From Actinospica sp035493475 (GTDB taxonomy: Bacteria > Actinomycetota > Actinomycetes > Streptomycetales > Catenulisporaceae), in the NCBI GenBank assembly GCA_035493475.1, contig DATJIF010000063.1, positions 1 through 64,000 on the forward strand: DNA of 64,000 nucleotides, in the 5' to 3' direction. The notes under the pieces are model-generated. The model was not told where the DNA came from. It searched no databases and saw only the letters and a program-made list of their open reading frames with translations. Position numbers and translations under genes: made by a program. Positions within the stretch are counted from its first letter, which is position 1. The number at the start of each line of letters is the position of its first letter. Shown one piece after another: positions 16,697 to 25,417 of the stretch.

Positions 16697-18508
16697 TCAG
16701 CTCGCGTACATCGCCTCGATCTTGGCGGCGTACTCGGCGGTGAGGATGTGCCGGCGGATGCTCTGCTTCGGGGTGAGCTGGCCCGCGTCGATGCTCCACT
16801 CGACCGGCAGCACCTCGAACTTGCGCACGGACTCGGCCTTGGAGACCGCCTTGTTCGCGTCGTCCACGGCGGCCTGCAGGTCGGCGATCAGCTCCGGGTC
16901 CTTGACCAGGTCGGCCAGCGGCGTGTCGGCGGGCTTGCCGTGCTGGGAGAGCCAGTGCGGCAGCGACTCCGGGTCCAGCGTGATCAGGGCGCTGATGAAC
17001 GGCTTGGCGTCGCCGACCACCATCGACTGGGCGACCAGCGCATGCGCGTTCAGCCGGTCCTCCAGCACCGCCGGGGCCACGTTCTTGCCGCCGGAGGTGA
17101 CCAGCAGCTCCTTCTTGCGGCCGGTGATCCGCAGGTAGCCGTCCTGGTCCAGCTGGCCGAGGTCGCCGGTCTTGAAGAAGCCGTCCTCGGTCATCACGTC
17201 CCGGGTGGCCTGGTCGTTGTTCCAGTAGCCGTGGAACACGACCTCGCCCCTGGCCTCGATCTCGCCGTCGTCGGCGATCCGCAGCGTCACGCCGGGCAGC
17301 GGCAGGCCGACCGTGCCGGGGCGGATGGCGTCGATCGGGTTCACCGCGATGGCGGGGGAGGTCTCGGTCAGGCCGTAGCCCTCGCAGACCGTCAGGCCGA
17401 TGCCGTTGTAGAAGTACGTCAGCCGCTCGCCGAGCGGGGCGCCGCCGGAGATCGTGCAGGTGGTGCGGCCGCCGAGGGCCGCGCGCAGCTTGCCGTAGAC
17501 GAGCCGGTCGAACACCTTGTGCTTCAGGTTCAGGCCGACCGGGATCCTGCCGTGGTACTTGGCCTCGCCCCAGGCGATCGCGGTGGCGGCGGCCGCGTCG
17601 AAGATCTTGCCCTTGCCCTCGGCGTGCGCCTTCGCGCTGGCCGAGTTGTACACCTTCTCCAGCACCCGCGGGATGGTCAGCAGGAACGTCGGGCGGAACG
17701 AGGCGAGCTCCGGCAGCAGCTGCTTCGTGTCGCCGCAGTGCCCGAGCTTCGCGCGCGCCATGACCGCGCCGAGGTTGATGATGCGCGCGAAGACGTGCGC
17801 GAGCGGCAGGAACAGCAGGGTGCTGGCCTCGTCGCCCTTGAACATCTTGGTCAGCTGCGCGACCGCGTTGCCCGCCTCGAACAGCAGGTTCCCGTGCGTG
17901 AGCACGCAGCCCTTGGGACGGCCGGTGGTGCCGGACGTGTAGATGATGGTGGCGACGCTGTCCGGGCGCATGGTCCCGCGGCGCGCCGCGAGCACGTCGT
18001 CCGAGACGTCCTTGCCGGCCTCGTCCAGCAGCGCGATCGCGCCGCGGCCGTCGCCGCTCGCCTCGATCTGCCAGATGTTCTTGAGCGTGTCGGCCTGGTC
18101 GCGCACCGACTCGACGGTCGCGGTGTTCGCGTCCAGCTCGGTGAACACGGCCACCGCGCCGGAGTCCTTCAGGATCCAGGCGACCTGCTCGTCCGAGGAG
18201 GTCTCGTAGATCGGCACCGGCACGCCGCCGGCCTCCCAGATCGCGAAGTCCAGCAGCGACCACTCGTAGCTCGTGCGCGACATGATCGCCACCCGGTCGC
18301 CGGCCGACACGCCGAGCGCCACCAGGCCCTTCGCGGCGGACTGGATCTCCGCGAGGAAGGTGGCAAAGGTCACGTCGCGCCAGGCGCCGCCGACCTTGCG
18401 GGCCAGGCCGGCTTGATTCGGTACCTCGACGGCGGCCGAGTGCACCAGGTCGGTCAGGTTCGCCTTCTCGGGCACCTTGTACAACGGTTCGACGGTGAAC
18501 TCGCGCAC
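16697..18508 (-). CDS. Long-chain acyl-CoA synthetase (AMP-forming, FadD15-like)
   Basis: The 603-residue ANL-superfamily enzyme contains the P-loop-like TIIYTSGTTGRPKGC, the A5 motif YGLTETSP, FFKTGDLG and the C-terminal GRKKELLV hinge with its catalytic-lysine domain. It activates fatty acids to acyl-CoA through acyl-AMP. The GTG at 18508 is chosen because AAGGAG lies 7 nt upstream and actinobacterial homologues begin (V/M)REF. The extra upstream codons overlap a probable operator. The gene is convergent with the small hydrolase gene. Confidence 0.92.
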   Translation of the reverse strand: MREFTVEPLYKVPEKANLTDLVHSAAVEVPNQAGLARKVGGAWRDVTFATFLAEIQSAAKGLVALGVSAGDRVAIMSRTSYEWSLLDFAIWEAGGVPVPIYETSSDEQVAWILKDSGAVAVFTELDANTATVESVRDQADTLKNIWQIEASGDGRGAIALLDEAGKDVSDDVLAARRGTMRPDSVATIIYTSGTTGRPKGCVLTHGNLLFEAGNAVAQLTKMFKGDEASTLLFLPLAHVFARIINLGAVMARAKLGHCGDTKQLLPELASFRPTFLLTIPRVLEKVYNSASAKAHAEGKGKIFDAAAATAIAWGEAKYHGRIPVGLNLKHKVFDRLVYGKLRAALGGRTTCTISGGAPLGERLTYFYNGIGLTVCEGYGLTETSPAIAVNPIDAIRPGTVGLPLPGVTLRIADDGEIEARGEVVFHGYWNNDQATRDVMTEDGFFKTGDLGQLDQDGYLRITGRKKELLVTSGGKNVAPAVLEDRLNAHALVAQSMVVGDAKPFISALITLDPESLPHWLSQHGKPADTPLADLVKDPELIADLQAAVDDANKAVSKAESVRKFEVLPVEWSIDAGQLTPKQSIRRHILTAEYAAKIEAMYAS

Positions 18509-18577
18509 GGACAGGCTCCTTGCACTGGAGGTAGGGGCGGGGCGTGAAAACTCCCGCGCCACGAAGGTACAACTTAT

Positions 18578-18589
18578 TACCGGCCGGTA
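18578..18589. promoter_or_regulatory. Palindromic operator candidate upstream of acyl-CoA synthetase
   Basis: TACCGGCCGGTA is a perfect 12-bp palindrome 70 nt upstream of the acyl-CoA synthetase start, in an AT-richer patch. The symmetry suits a TetR-family fatty-acid regulator. No regulator gene for it is in this window. Confidence 0.5.
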
Positions 18590-18714
18590 GCCAGAGTGTA
18601 TGGGGAAGATTTCGGGAGCGGTGCCAGGGGCCCGGCCTCGTGTCGGGCCGACGCGATACCCTTTTCACTACAGGGAGCGTAAACGCGGAGCGGCGACGGA
18701 TGGGAAGGGGACCG

Positions 18715-19161
18715 ATGGCGGACCGTACCCGGGCCTCGATCGAGATCGGCGCGCCCGCCGACGCGGTCATGGCCGTGATCGCGGACCTCGGCACGTACCC
18801 GGAGTGGACCGGCGAGGTCAAGCGGGCCGAGGTGCTGGAGACCGATCCGGCCACCGGACGAGCCAGCCGGGCCGTGCTGACCATCGACGGCGGCGCGCTG
18901 CGCGACCGGCAGGAGCTGGCGTACACCTTCGAGGGGGACAGCGCGGTGCGCTGGAGCCTGGTCAAGGGGGACATGCTGCGCTCGCTGGAGGGCGCCTACA
19001 CGCTCACGCCGTCCGCGGACGGCGCCTCGACCACCGTCGAGTACACCCTCGCCGTGGACACCAAGATCCCGCTGCTCGGCATGATGAAGTCCAAGATGGA
19101 GAAGGTCATCATCGACCGCGCCCTGGCCGGGTTGAAGAAGCGCGTTGAGTCCCTACGGTAG
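18715..19161 (+). CDS. SRPBCC/START-like (polyketide cyclase-type) protein
   Basis: The 148-residue helix-grip protein has a lipid or hydrophobic ligand cavity architecture: RASIEIGAPADAVMAVIADLGTYPEWT at the start and a long C-terminal helix. The ATG at 18715 is preferred because AAGGGG is 4 nt upstream. The in-frame ATG at 18700 would include that site. Its end overlaps the start of the ArsA-like gene by 17 nt. Together with the acyl-CoA synthetase and ArsA-like gene it forms a cluster conserved in streptomycetes. The ligand is unknown. Confidence 0.82.
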   Translation: MADRTRASIEIGAPADAVMAVIADLGTYPEWTGEVKRAEVLETDPATGRASRAVLTIDGGALRDRQELAYTFEGDSAVRWSLVKGDMLRSLEGAYTLTPSADGASTTVEYTLAVDTKIPLLGMMKSKMEKVIIDRALAGLKKRVESLR

Positions 19162-20521
19162 CGGCGGCCCGGACGAGGGGGAGACGGACGGCGGTGCCCG
19201 GGGGCGGGCGGCGGCCGCGCCCGAGTCCCGCGTGACCAACCTGATCCTGTTCACCGGCAAGGGCGGCAGCGGCGTGACCACGCTGGCCGCCGCCACCGCC
19301 GCGCACGGCGCCCAGCGCGGTATGCGGACCCTGCTGCTCTCGCTCGGCTCGCTCGCCCACGACGGGGACGGCGCCGACCTCGCCACCGTCCTCGACCACC
19401 CGGTCGGCGCGGTGCCCACCCAGGTGGACGGACTGCTCTACGCGCAGAGCTTCGCCCCGCAGGCCGCCTTCGAGCAGTGGTACGCCAAGGCCGTCACCCG
19501 GGTGCGCACCTTCGTCGAGACCGTGGGGCTGACCCCGCCGGACGCCGCCGAACTGCTCGCCCCGCCCGGTGCCGGGGAACCCCTCGCGCTCGCCGAGATC
19601 GCGGCCGCGGTGGACGGCGGCGCCTGGGACCTGGTCGTGGTCGACCTGCCGCCGCTCGGCCAGGCGCTGCGGCTGCTCTCGCTGCCGGTCTCCGCGCGCG
19701 ACTGGCTGCGCCGGGCTCGGCCGGTCGAGACGCAGGCCGCCCGCGCGCTGCGGCCGATGCTGGCCACGTTCGCCGGACTGCCGCTGCCGCAGACCGCGCT
19801 CGTCGACATGACCGACGCGCTGGTCCGCGAGTGCGGCGCCGTCGAGGAGGTGTTGACGCATCAGCTCTCCTCGGTGCGGCTGGTCGCCACCCCGGACATC
19901 GTCGGCCTGGACCGGCTGCGCTCGGCCCGCTGCGCGCTCGCGCTCTACGGCCTGCGCCTGGACGCGCTGATGGTGAACCGCCAGGTGGTCGAGGCCCCGC
20001 GGGACAGCTGGTCGCGCGGCTGGGCGGCCGCGCAGCAGATCGCCGCCGAGCAGCTCGCCGACATCTTCGCCGGGGTCGCCCGGCACGAGGTGCCCTACCG
20101 GCCGTGCGAACCGCTCGGGCTCGAGGAGCTCGCCGTGGTCGCCGCGGCCGCCTACGGCGAGGTAGACGGGCTCGGCGCGCCGGGCCGCGCACCCGAGCCG
20201 GCGGTGGCGAAGACCGGGGACGGGTATGTACTGAGCGTGCCCCTGCCGGGAGCCGACCGCCGGGCGATGGGGCTGCTGCGCCGGGACGAGGAGCTCGTGC
20301 TCACCGTCGGACCCTATCGACGTACGCTGCGACTCGAACCCGTGCTGCGGCGCTGCAAGATCGCCGGGGCCGTGCTGCGCAACCAGGCCCTGGAGATCCG
20401 CTTCGTGCCCGACCCCGCGCAGTTCCCGGCCGCCCCGCGCGCCGCCGGGGAGGCCGAGCCGGCGGCGGCGCCCACCGACAACCCATCCGAGAACGCGGCA
20501 GAACCGGGGAGCAGAGCGTGA
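19145..20521 (+). CDS. ArsA/Get3-like ATPase with C-terminal HSP20-like domain
   Basis: The 458-residue SIMIBI P-loop protein has an N-terminal deviant Walker A, GKGGSGVTT. It keeps the signature first lysine, but the usual second GKT lysine is Val. There is a DLVVVDLPP Walker-B-like strand near residue 165. The C-terminal 75 residues (GDGYVLSVPLPGADRR ... LEIRFVP) form a beta-sandwich like the ArsA_HSP20 domain. Bacterial members are not arsenite pumps with certainty, and a chaperone-like targeting role is possible. The TTG at 19145 is the longest start. The GTG at 19232, just before the P-loop, is an alternative. Confidence 0.78.
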   Translation: MSPYGSGGPDEGETDGGARGRAAAAPESRVTNLILFTGKGGSGVTTLAAATAAHGAQRGMRTLLLSLGSLAHDGDGADLATVLDHPVGAVPTQVDGLLYAQSFAPQAAFEQWYAKAVTRVRTFVETVGLTPPDAAELLAPPGAGEPLALAEIAAAVDGGAWDLVVVDLPPLGQALRLLSLPVSARDWLRRARPVETQAARALRPMLATFAGLPLPQTALVDMTDALVRECGAVEEVLTHQLSSVRLVATPDIVGLDRLRSARCALALYGLRLDALMVNRQVVEAPRDSWSRGWAAAQQIAAEQLADIFAGVARHEVPYRPCEPLGLEELAVVAAAAYGEVDGLGAPGRAPEPAVAKTGDGYVLSVPLPGADRRAMGLLRRDEELVLTVGPYRRTLRLEPVLRRCKIAGAVLRNQALEIRFVPDPAQFPAAPRAAGEAEPAAAPTDNPSENAAEPGSRA

Positions 20522-20964
20522 ACGAGGCGGAGCGCGAACCGCGGGACGAGGACCTCGACGAGGCCGAGGAGTTCGAGATCCCGGTGCACGATGCGGAGCC
20601 CGGGCTGCCCGCGGCCTCGGATGACGGACCGGACTGGACGCGGACCGAGCCCGTGAGGGATGATCCGGAGTCGTTGGGCGCGGAGGCTCGCAAACTGTGG
20701 GACGCCGTGTACTCGCAGTTCCTGCAGCCCCTGGTGCACAACTATCCGGAGGCCGCCGGCCATCTGGCGAGCGCCGGCGAGGAAGTGGCCTCGGCGGTGC
20801 GCTCGCTGATCCGCGGGAGCGAACAACTGTGGGCAGGTGACGCCGCGCGCGAGGCGGATCCGTCCGCCGCGACGGACGTCGTGGAGGTGCTGCAGGTGGA
20901 CGAGGACGAGGCGCCCGCAGCGACCGGGGAACACACCGGGGACGACGTTCCGGAGCAGGAGTGA
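20518..20964 (+). CDS. Acidic protein, DUF5304-like
   Basis: This 148-residue, strongly acidic soluble protein has a short conserved core (EARKLWDAVYSQFLQPLVHNYPEAAGHLASAGEEV) flanked by low-complexity acidic tails. Its GTG overlaps the ArsA-like stop by 4 nt (GTGA) with GGGGAG upstream, so it is translationally coupled. The position between the ArsA-like ATPase and glucokinase is conserved in streptomycetes, and I assign it to DUF5304 from that and the core. The function is unknown; it may be a partner or client of the ATPase. Confidence 0.72.
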   Translation: MNEAEREPRDEDLDEAEEFEIPVHDAEPGLPAASDDGPDWTRTEPVRDDPESLGAEARKLWDAVYSQFLQPLVHNYPEAAGHLASAGEEVASAVRSLIRGSEQLWAGDAAREADPSAATDVVEVLQVDEDEAPAATGEHTGDDVPEQE

Positions 20965-21007
20965 AGGCGGAGAGCGTGCGAGCGACGAGGCGTGTGAGGG
21001 CGGCATC

Positions 21008-21952
21008 ATGGCACTGACCATCGGCGTGGACATCGGCGGCACGAAGATCGCCGCCGGTGTGGTCGACGAGCGCGGCAAGATCCTGGAGAGGGTCAAGCTC
21101 GCGACGCCGCACGACTCCGCGCAGGTCGCCGCGACCATCGCCGAGGCCGTGAACACGGTGCGGCAGGGGCACGAGGTCGAGGCCGTCGGTCTCGGCGCGG
21201 CCGGCTTCGTGAGCGCGGACCGCGCCACGGTGCTGTTCGCCGCGAACATGTCCTGGCGCAACGAGCCGCTGCGGGACCGCATCGAGGGCCTCGTGCAGGT
21301 CCCGGTCGTCGTGGAGAACGACGCGAACGTGGCCGCCTGGGGCGAGGCGAGGTTCGGCGCCGGCGCCGGCCAGGACAACGTGGTGCTGCTGACCATCGGC
21401 ACCGGCGTCGGCGGCGGCGTGATCATCGGCGGCAGGCTGCTGCGCGGCCACTTCGGCATCGGCGCCGAACTGGGCCACTACCGCGCCGTGCCCGACGGCC
21501 TGCCCTGCGGCTGCGGCCAGTACGGCTGCATCGAGCAGTACGCCTCCGGCAGCGCCCTGACCCGCACCGTCAAGCAGACCGCCGCCCGCGAACCCGAGCG
21601 CGCCAAGATCCTGCTCGGCCTCGGCGACGGCACCCCCGAAGGCATCGTCGGCGCCCACATCACCGTGGCCGCCCGCGAAGGCGACCCCGTCGCGCTGGAG
21701 GGATTCACCGAGGTGGGCACCTGGATCGGCCAGGCCATGGCCGACATGACCGCCATCCTCGACCCGGGCGTCATCATCCTCGGCGGCGGCGTCTCCGAAG
21801 CCGGCGAGATCCTGGCCGCCCCCGCCCGCAAGGCCTACCTCGAAAAGGCCCCCGCCACCGGCCAGCGCCCCCTGGCCGAGGTCGTCATCGCCACCCTCGG
21901 CCCCGACGCCGGCATCATCGGCGCCGCCGACCTGGCCCGCGACCGCGACTAA
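21008..21952 (+). CDS. glkA: ROK-family glucokinase
   Basis: The 314-residue protein has the ROK ATP-binding motif IGVDIGGTKIAAG, the catalytic Asp in VVENDANVAAWGE, GTGVGGGVI, and the zinc motif CGCGQYGCIEQYASG. It phosphorylates glucose to glucose-6-phosphate. In streptomycetes GlkA is also central to carbon catabolite repression. It lies 43 nt downstream of the DUF5304-like gene, with a strong terminator after it. Confidence 0.94.
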   Translation: MALTIGVDIGGTKIAAGVVDERGKILERVKLATPHDSAQVAATIAEAVNTVRQGHEVEAVGLGAAGFVSADRATVLFAANMSWRNEPLRDRIEGLVQVPVVVENDANVAAWGEARFGAGAGQDNVVLLTIGTGVGGGVIIGGRLLRGHFGIGAELGHYRAVPDGLPCGCGQYGCIEQYASGSALTRTVKQTAAREPERAKILLGLGDGTPEGIVGAHITVAAREGDPVALEGFTEVGTWIGQAMADMTAILDPGVIILGGGVSEAGEILAAPARKAYLEKAPATGQRPLAEVVIATLGPDAGIIGAADLARDRD

Positions 21953-21967
21953 CCCGGCAAGCCAACA

Positions 21968-22010
21968 ACGCCGCCCGCCGCCGACGCTCATGTCGGACGG
22001 CGGGCGGCGT
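21968..22010 (+). terminator. Intrinsic terminator after glkA
   Basis: A perfect 13-bp GC-rich stem (21968-21980 with 21998-22010) is extended inward by a 5-bp helix and followed by cgtttct. Confidence 0.8.
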
Positions 22011-22109
22011 CGTTTCTGCTGGCGTAGTCGTGTGGGCTGCGGATTAGAGATCAAATCCTTGGCTGGTGACGGCTGATCTTTGTTGCACGCCGCCGCTCCC
22101 GGGGCTCGG

Positions 22110-22115
22110 CACAAT
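22110..22115 (+). promoter_or_regulatory. -10 hexamer for leaderless dioxygenase gene
   Basis: CACAAT ends 6 nt before the GTG at 22122. It is a weaker match (C in first position), but no ribosome binding site exists. Confidence 0.4.
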
Positions 22116-22121
22116 GGCTGG

Positions 22122-22895
22122 GTGGGTGTCGATGTCGAAAGTTTCATCAGGGACGGGTACACGGTCGTGCGCGGCGCGTTCGACAAGGGCACGGCCGCCC
22201 GCTGTCGAGAGTTGATTTGGGCTGAGCTGCGGGAGCGTGGGATTCGCGAGGATCAATCGGCGAACTGGCCTGAGTATGTGCACATCGACTCGTTGGGTGA
22301 TGAACCGTTCATCGCTGCGGCCGCCGCGCCCACGCTGGTCGCAGCCTGCGATGAGTTGATCGGTGCGGGCCGTTGGACCCCGGAAATCGCCGCAGGCCGG
22401 GCGGTGGCGGTGCGGTTTCCGTCGCTGGGGCGGGGTAATTCGGGTTATCACATCGAGGGCAGCTTCGGCCCACGAGGCGGCCCCTACCGCTGCAACGTAC
22501 GCTCACGCGGACGCGGCCTGCTGGCGCTGATGTTGTTCGGCGACGTCGGTCCCCAGGATGCCCCTACCCGGCTCGTGTCCGGCTCCCATCTGTACGTCCC
22601 CGAGTTCCTCGCGCCGTATGGGGAGGACGGAACGGTTTCGGACGGCTGCTATTGGCGACCGTCCGTTCTGTGTCGGCCGGTCGTGCACGCCACCGGCGAG
22701 GCCGGCGACGTGTTCCTGTGCCATCCCTTCATCGTGCACACGGCCACCTGGCCACATACCGGCGTCTCACCTCGGATGATCGCGCAGCCGGCCGTTCACG
22801 TGCGCGACGGATTCGCGATCGACGGCTCGGATCCCGCTCCGGTGGCGCAGGCAATCGTTGCCGGGCTGAAGATGGCAGCACAGTCCGAGGCGTAG
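22122..22895 (+). CDS. Phytanoyl-CoA dioxygenase (PhyH)-family protein
   Basis: The 257-residue Fe(II)/2-oxoglutarate dioxygenase-like protein has metal-binding residues in YHIEGSF (H-x-E in place of the common H-x-D) and a distal His in FIVHTATWPH followed by an Arg (PR) for 2-oxoglutarate. It probably hydroxylates a small molecule, with unknown substrate. The gene is slightly lower in GC than its neighbours and is isolated between two strong terminators, which suggests later acquisition. Confidence 0.82.
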   Translation: MGVDVESFIRDGYTVVRGAFDKGTAARCRELIWAELRERGIREDQSANWPEYVHIDSLGDEPFIAAAAAPTLVAACDELIGAGRWTPEIAAGRAVAVRFPSLGRGNSGYHIEGSFGPRGGPYRCNVRSRGRGLLALMLFGDVGPQDAPTRLVSGSHLYVPEFLAPYGEDGTVSDGCYWRPSVLCRPVVHATGEAGDVFLCHPFIVHTATWPHTGVSPRMIAQPAVHVRDGFAIDGSDPAPVAQAIVAGLKMAAQSEA

Positions 22896-23018
22896 GACCT
22901 GCTTTCATCCGCAGCCGACAGACTGACGTAACGGGTGGGAGTGTGAGCAAGCGCAACCCCGGGGGCGGAGCGAAGCGACGCACAACCGCAGCGCTCACGA
23001 CCAACCCACTACGGACAC

Positions 23019-23058
23019 GCAGCGCCCCTGCCGAACGATTCGTCGGCAGGGGCGCTGC
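23019..23058. terminator. Strong intrinsic terminator
   Basis: A perfect 16-bp stem (23019-23034 with 23043-23058), an 8-nt loop and then acttttcttctt. It terminates the PhyH transcript and could also serve the convergent membrane-protein operon. Confidence 0.9.
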
Positions 23059-23078
23059 ACTTTTCTTCTTCTTCAGCT

Positions 23079-23624
23079 TTAGACGACCGCGCCGAAGTTG
23101 TCGTCGTCATCGTCGTCGCGGTGGGGCTTGAGGCGGCTTACGAGGTAGCCGAAGCCGCAGAGGCCGGCGAAGGCGCAGCCTACTGCCGCCCAGGTGGGGG
23201 TCTGCCAGTTCAGGATGGTGGCGGCCATCAGGTAGCCGGGGCCGCCGAGGGCGCCCAGCCAGGCTGCTCGGGTGGGCCAGTTGAGTTCGGGGAGGGGCTC
23301 GGGGACGGGGGGTTCGAAGGTCTCCGGGGTCGGCTCGGGGGGCGTGGGGGTGTCCCTCGGGCCGATGGCGCCGGAGGTCCAGGTCAGGCGGGAGTCCACC
23401 GGGCGCGGGGACGCGGGTCGCGCGGCGGGGCGGACTACTCGTGCGCCGGGCTCCAGGGGGCCTGGCGCGGGGGGTTGCTGGGTGACGTTCTCCGCGTCGG
23501 GCCAGGGGACCGGGCCTTCGGCGGGGGACGACTCGTGGAAGGTGGCGACCAGGTCGTTCCAGACGGCCTCGGCCTCGGCGTCCGCGCGGCCGTCCGGCTC
23601 GCCGGGGCGCTCCGCCTCGCTCAT
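23079..23624 (-). CDS. Proline-rich membrane protein of unknown function
   Basis: The 181-residue protein has an acidic N-terminus, a Pro/Glu-rich cytoplasmic region of about 100 residues and two C-terminal membrane helices (from AAWLGALGGPGYLMAA). It ends in a run of aspartates (RDDDDDDNFGAVV). Its ATG overlaps the hydrolase stop by 4 nt (ATGA), so the two are translationally coupled. The family is not recognised. The arrangement beside a lipase-like gene and an acylglycerophosphate acyltransferase suggests a membrane-lipid context. Confidence 0.75.
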   Translation of the reverse strand: MSEAERPGEPDGRADAEAEAVWNDLVATFHESSPAEGPVPWPDAENVTQQPPAPGPLEPGARVVRPAARPASPRPVDSRLTWTSGAIGPRDTPTPPEPTPETFEPPVPEPLPELNWPTRAAWLGALGGPGYLMAATILNWQTPTWAAVGCAFAGLCGFGYLVSRLKPHRDDDDDDNFGAVV

Positions 23625-24436
23625 GCCCGGGTCTCCTTCGCTCCGATCCGTGCGACGAATTCCGCCGAGTTCGCGAAGATGAGCTCGGCGTCGTGGTCCA
23701 GCGTGGCGACGTGGAAGCTCTCGCGCAGCACGACCTCCTGCTTGTCCGTGGAGCCCGCCTTCGCGAGCACCAGCGCGCTGTTGCGCGGGTGCACGACGTG
23801 GTCCTCGGCCGAGTGCAGCACCAGCAGCGGCGCGGTCACCTTCGGCAGGTCCGCGGCCACGATGCCCCAGAACCGGCTGAGCGAGTGCGCGGCCTTCAGC
23901 GGCGTGCGGTCCGTCCCGAGTTCCTTGATGCCCGGCCGCTTGATGTCCGAGGCGATGGCGGGCACGGACGGGATCACCTTGCTCAGTAAGGGGAGCAGCG
24001 CCTCGGCGGGTTTGTTCCTCGTCACCGAGGGGTTGACGAGCACCAGCCCGGCCACGTCAGCCGCGTGCTGCTGGGCGAGCCGGAGCGCGATGCCGCCGCC
24101 CATCGACAGGCCCATCACGAAGACCTGGTCGCAGCGCGCCCTGAGGTCGAGGAGGGCCCGCTCGACCCGGCCGTACCAGTCGGTCCAGCGGGTGCGCTGC
24201 AGTTCCTGCCAGGGGCGGGCGTGCCCGGGCAGCAGCGGGAGGTCGATCGCGTACTCGGGATGGCGCGCGGCCAGGTACTCGCCCCACGGCCGCATCGACT
24301 GCGGGGAGCCGGTGAATCCGTGGCACAGCAGCACGCCGATCTCGGCCTCGGCGGGCCCGGCGCTCCACGGCTCGGCGCCGGGCCGCGTGGAATCGCCCGC
24401 GGGCTCCTCGACGGTGTCAGTCTCGACCTCGGTCAT
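23621..24436 (-). CDS. Monoacylglycerol lipase/carboxylesterase-type alpha/beta hydrolase
   Basis: The 271-residue protein has the Est30-like pattern: oxyanion LLCHGFTGSPQSM, nucleophile GLSMGGG, acid in LLVLHSAEDHVV and His in ESFHVATLDHD. It probably cleaves carboxyl esters or monoacylglycerols. The ATG at 24436 has AAGGAG 7 nt upstream, and the longer frame is rejected. It is divergent from plsC by 174 nt. TACAGT at about 24514 could be part of a promoter there. Confidence 0.88.
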   Translation of the reverse strand: MTEVETDTVEEPAGDSTRPGAEPWSAGPAEAEIGVLLCHGFTGSPQSMRPWGEYLAARHPEYAIDLPLLPGHARPWQELQRTRWTDWYGRVERALLDLRARCDQVFVMGLSMGGGIALRLAQQHAADVAGLVLVNPSVTRNKPAEALLPLLSKVIPSVPAIASDIKRPGIKELGTDRTPLKAAHSLSRFWGIVAADLPKVTAPLLVLHSAEDHVVHPRNSALVLAKAGSTDKQEVVLRESFHVATLDHDAELIFANSAEFVARIGAKETRA

Positions 24437-24610
24437 CGGCCCGCTCCTTAGAGGGTCACGCGCTACTGTTCGCATGGTCCCACGCGATCCCTTGTCTCGT
24501 ACAGTAATACGGCCGGAAAGCGGACCCGGTCCCACCCCGCGGTGAACGACACGCGCACCCGGCCGCTTCGGTATCTTCCAGGGTAGTCGCCTCATCCGTC
24601 TGGAGGACCG

Positions 24611-25417
24611 GTGTTATACGGCTTACTCAAGCGCGGTCTGCTCGGCCCGGCGCTGCATGTGGTGTTCCGGCCGCATGCCGAGGGGGTCGAGCACATCCCC
24701 GAATCCGGACCGGTGGTGCTGGTCGCCAACCACCAGTCCTTCTCCGACTCCATCTTCATGCCGCTGCTCACGCCGCGTCCGGTGAAGTTCCTGGCGAAAG
24801 CCGAGTACTTCACCGGGCACGGCGTGAAGGGCTGGTTCTCGAAGGGTTTCTTCTCCGGCGTGGGCTCGGTGCCGATCGACCGCACCGGGGCGAAGGCCGC
24901 CGACGCCGCGATCCGCACCGCGCTGCGGCTGCTGGAGCAGGGCCAGATCGTCGGGCTCTATCCGGAGGGCACCCGCTCGCCGGACGGGCGGCTCTACAAG
25001 GGCCGCACCGGCGCCGCCCGGATCGCGCTGACCGCCGGCTGCCCGGTGGTGCCCTGCGCGATCTCCGGCACGGACGTGGTGCAGCCCACCGGGAAGCTGG
25101 TGCCGAAGGTGCATCCGGTCACCGTCACGTTCGGGCCGCCGCTGGACTTCTCCCGCTACACCGGCGAACTGTGGGAGCGGGTCAAGGGCACCGAGGACGA
25201 GCACACCGTGCTGCGCGCGGTCACCGACGAGATCATGCACACCCTGATCGCGATGACCGGCCGCGAGTACGACGACCGCTACGCCTCGGATGTGAAGAAG
25301 GCCCCCGCCCCCGCGCTCCCCGAAGCTGAACCCGAACCCGAACCCGCACCCGCTGCGGATGATCAGGCCGCCGCGGCCGGGAACGCCGGGGATCCGGATC
25401 CGTCCAGCAGTATCTGA
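24611..25417 (+). CDS. plsC: 1-acyl-sn-glycerol-3-phosphate acyltransferase
   Basis: The 268-residue PlsC-domain protein has the catalytic NHQSFSD (HX4D), the substrate motif PEGTRSPDG, and VPCAISGTD. It acylates lysophosphatidic acid in phospholipid synthesis at the cytoplasmic membrane. The tail is a low-complexity E/P/A stretch. The final 55 nt overlap the 3' end of ribA on the opposite strand. The GTG is preceded by GGAGG. Confidence 0.92.
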   Translation: MLYGLLKRGLLGPALHVVFRPHAEGVEHIPESGPVVLVANHQSFSDSIFMPLLTPRPVKFLAKAEYFTGHGVKGWFSKGFFSGVGSVPIDRTGAKAADAAIRTALRLLEQGQIVGLYPEGTRSPDGRLYKGRTGAARIALTAGCPVVPCAISGTDVVQPTGKLVPKVHPVTVTFGPPLDFSRYTGELWERVKGTEDEHTVLRAVTDEIMHTLIAMTGREYDDRYASDVKKAPAPALPEAEPEPEPAPAADDQAAAAGNAGDPDPSSSI

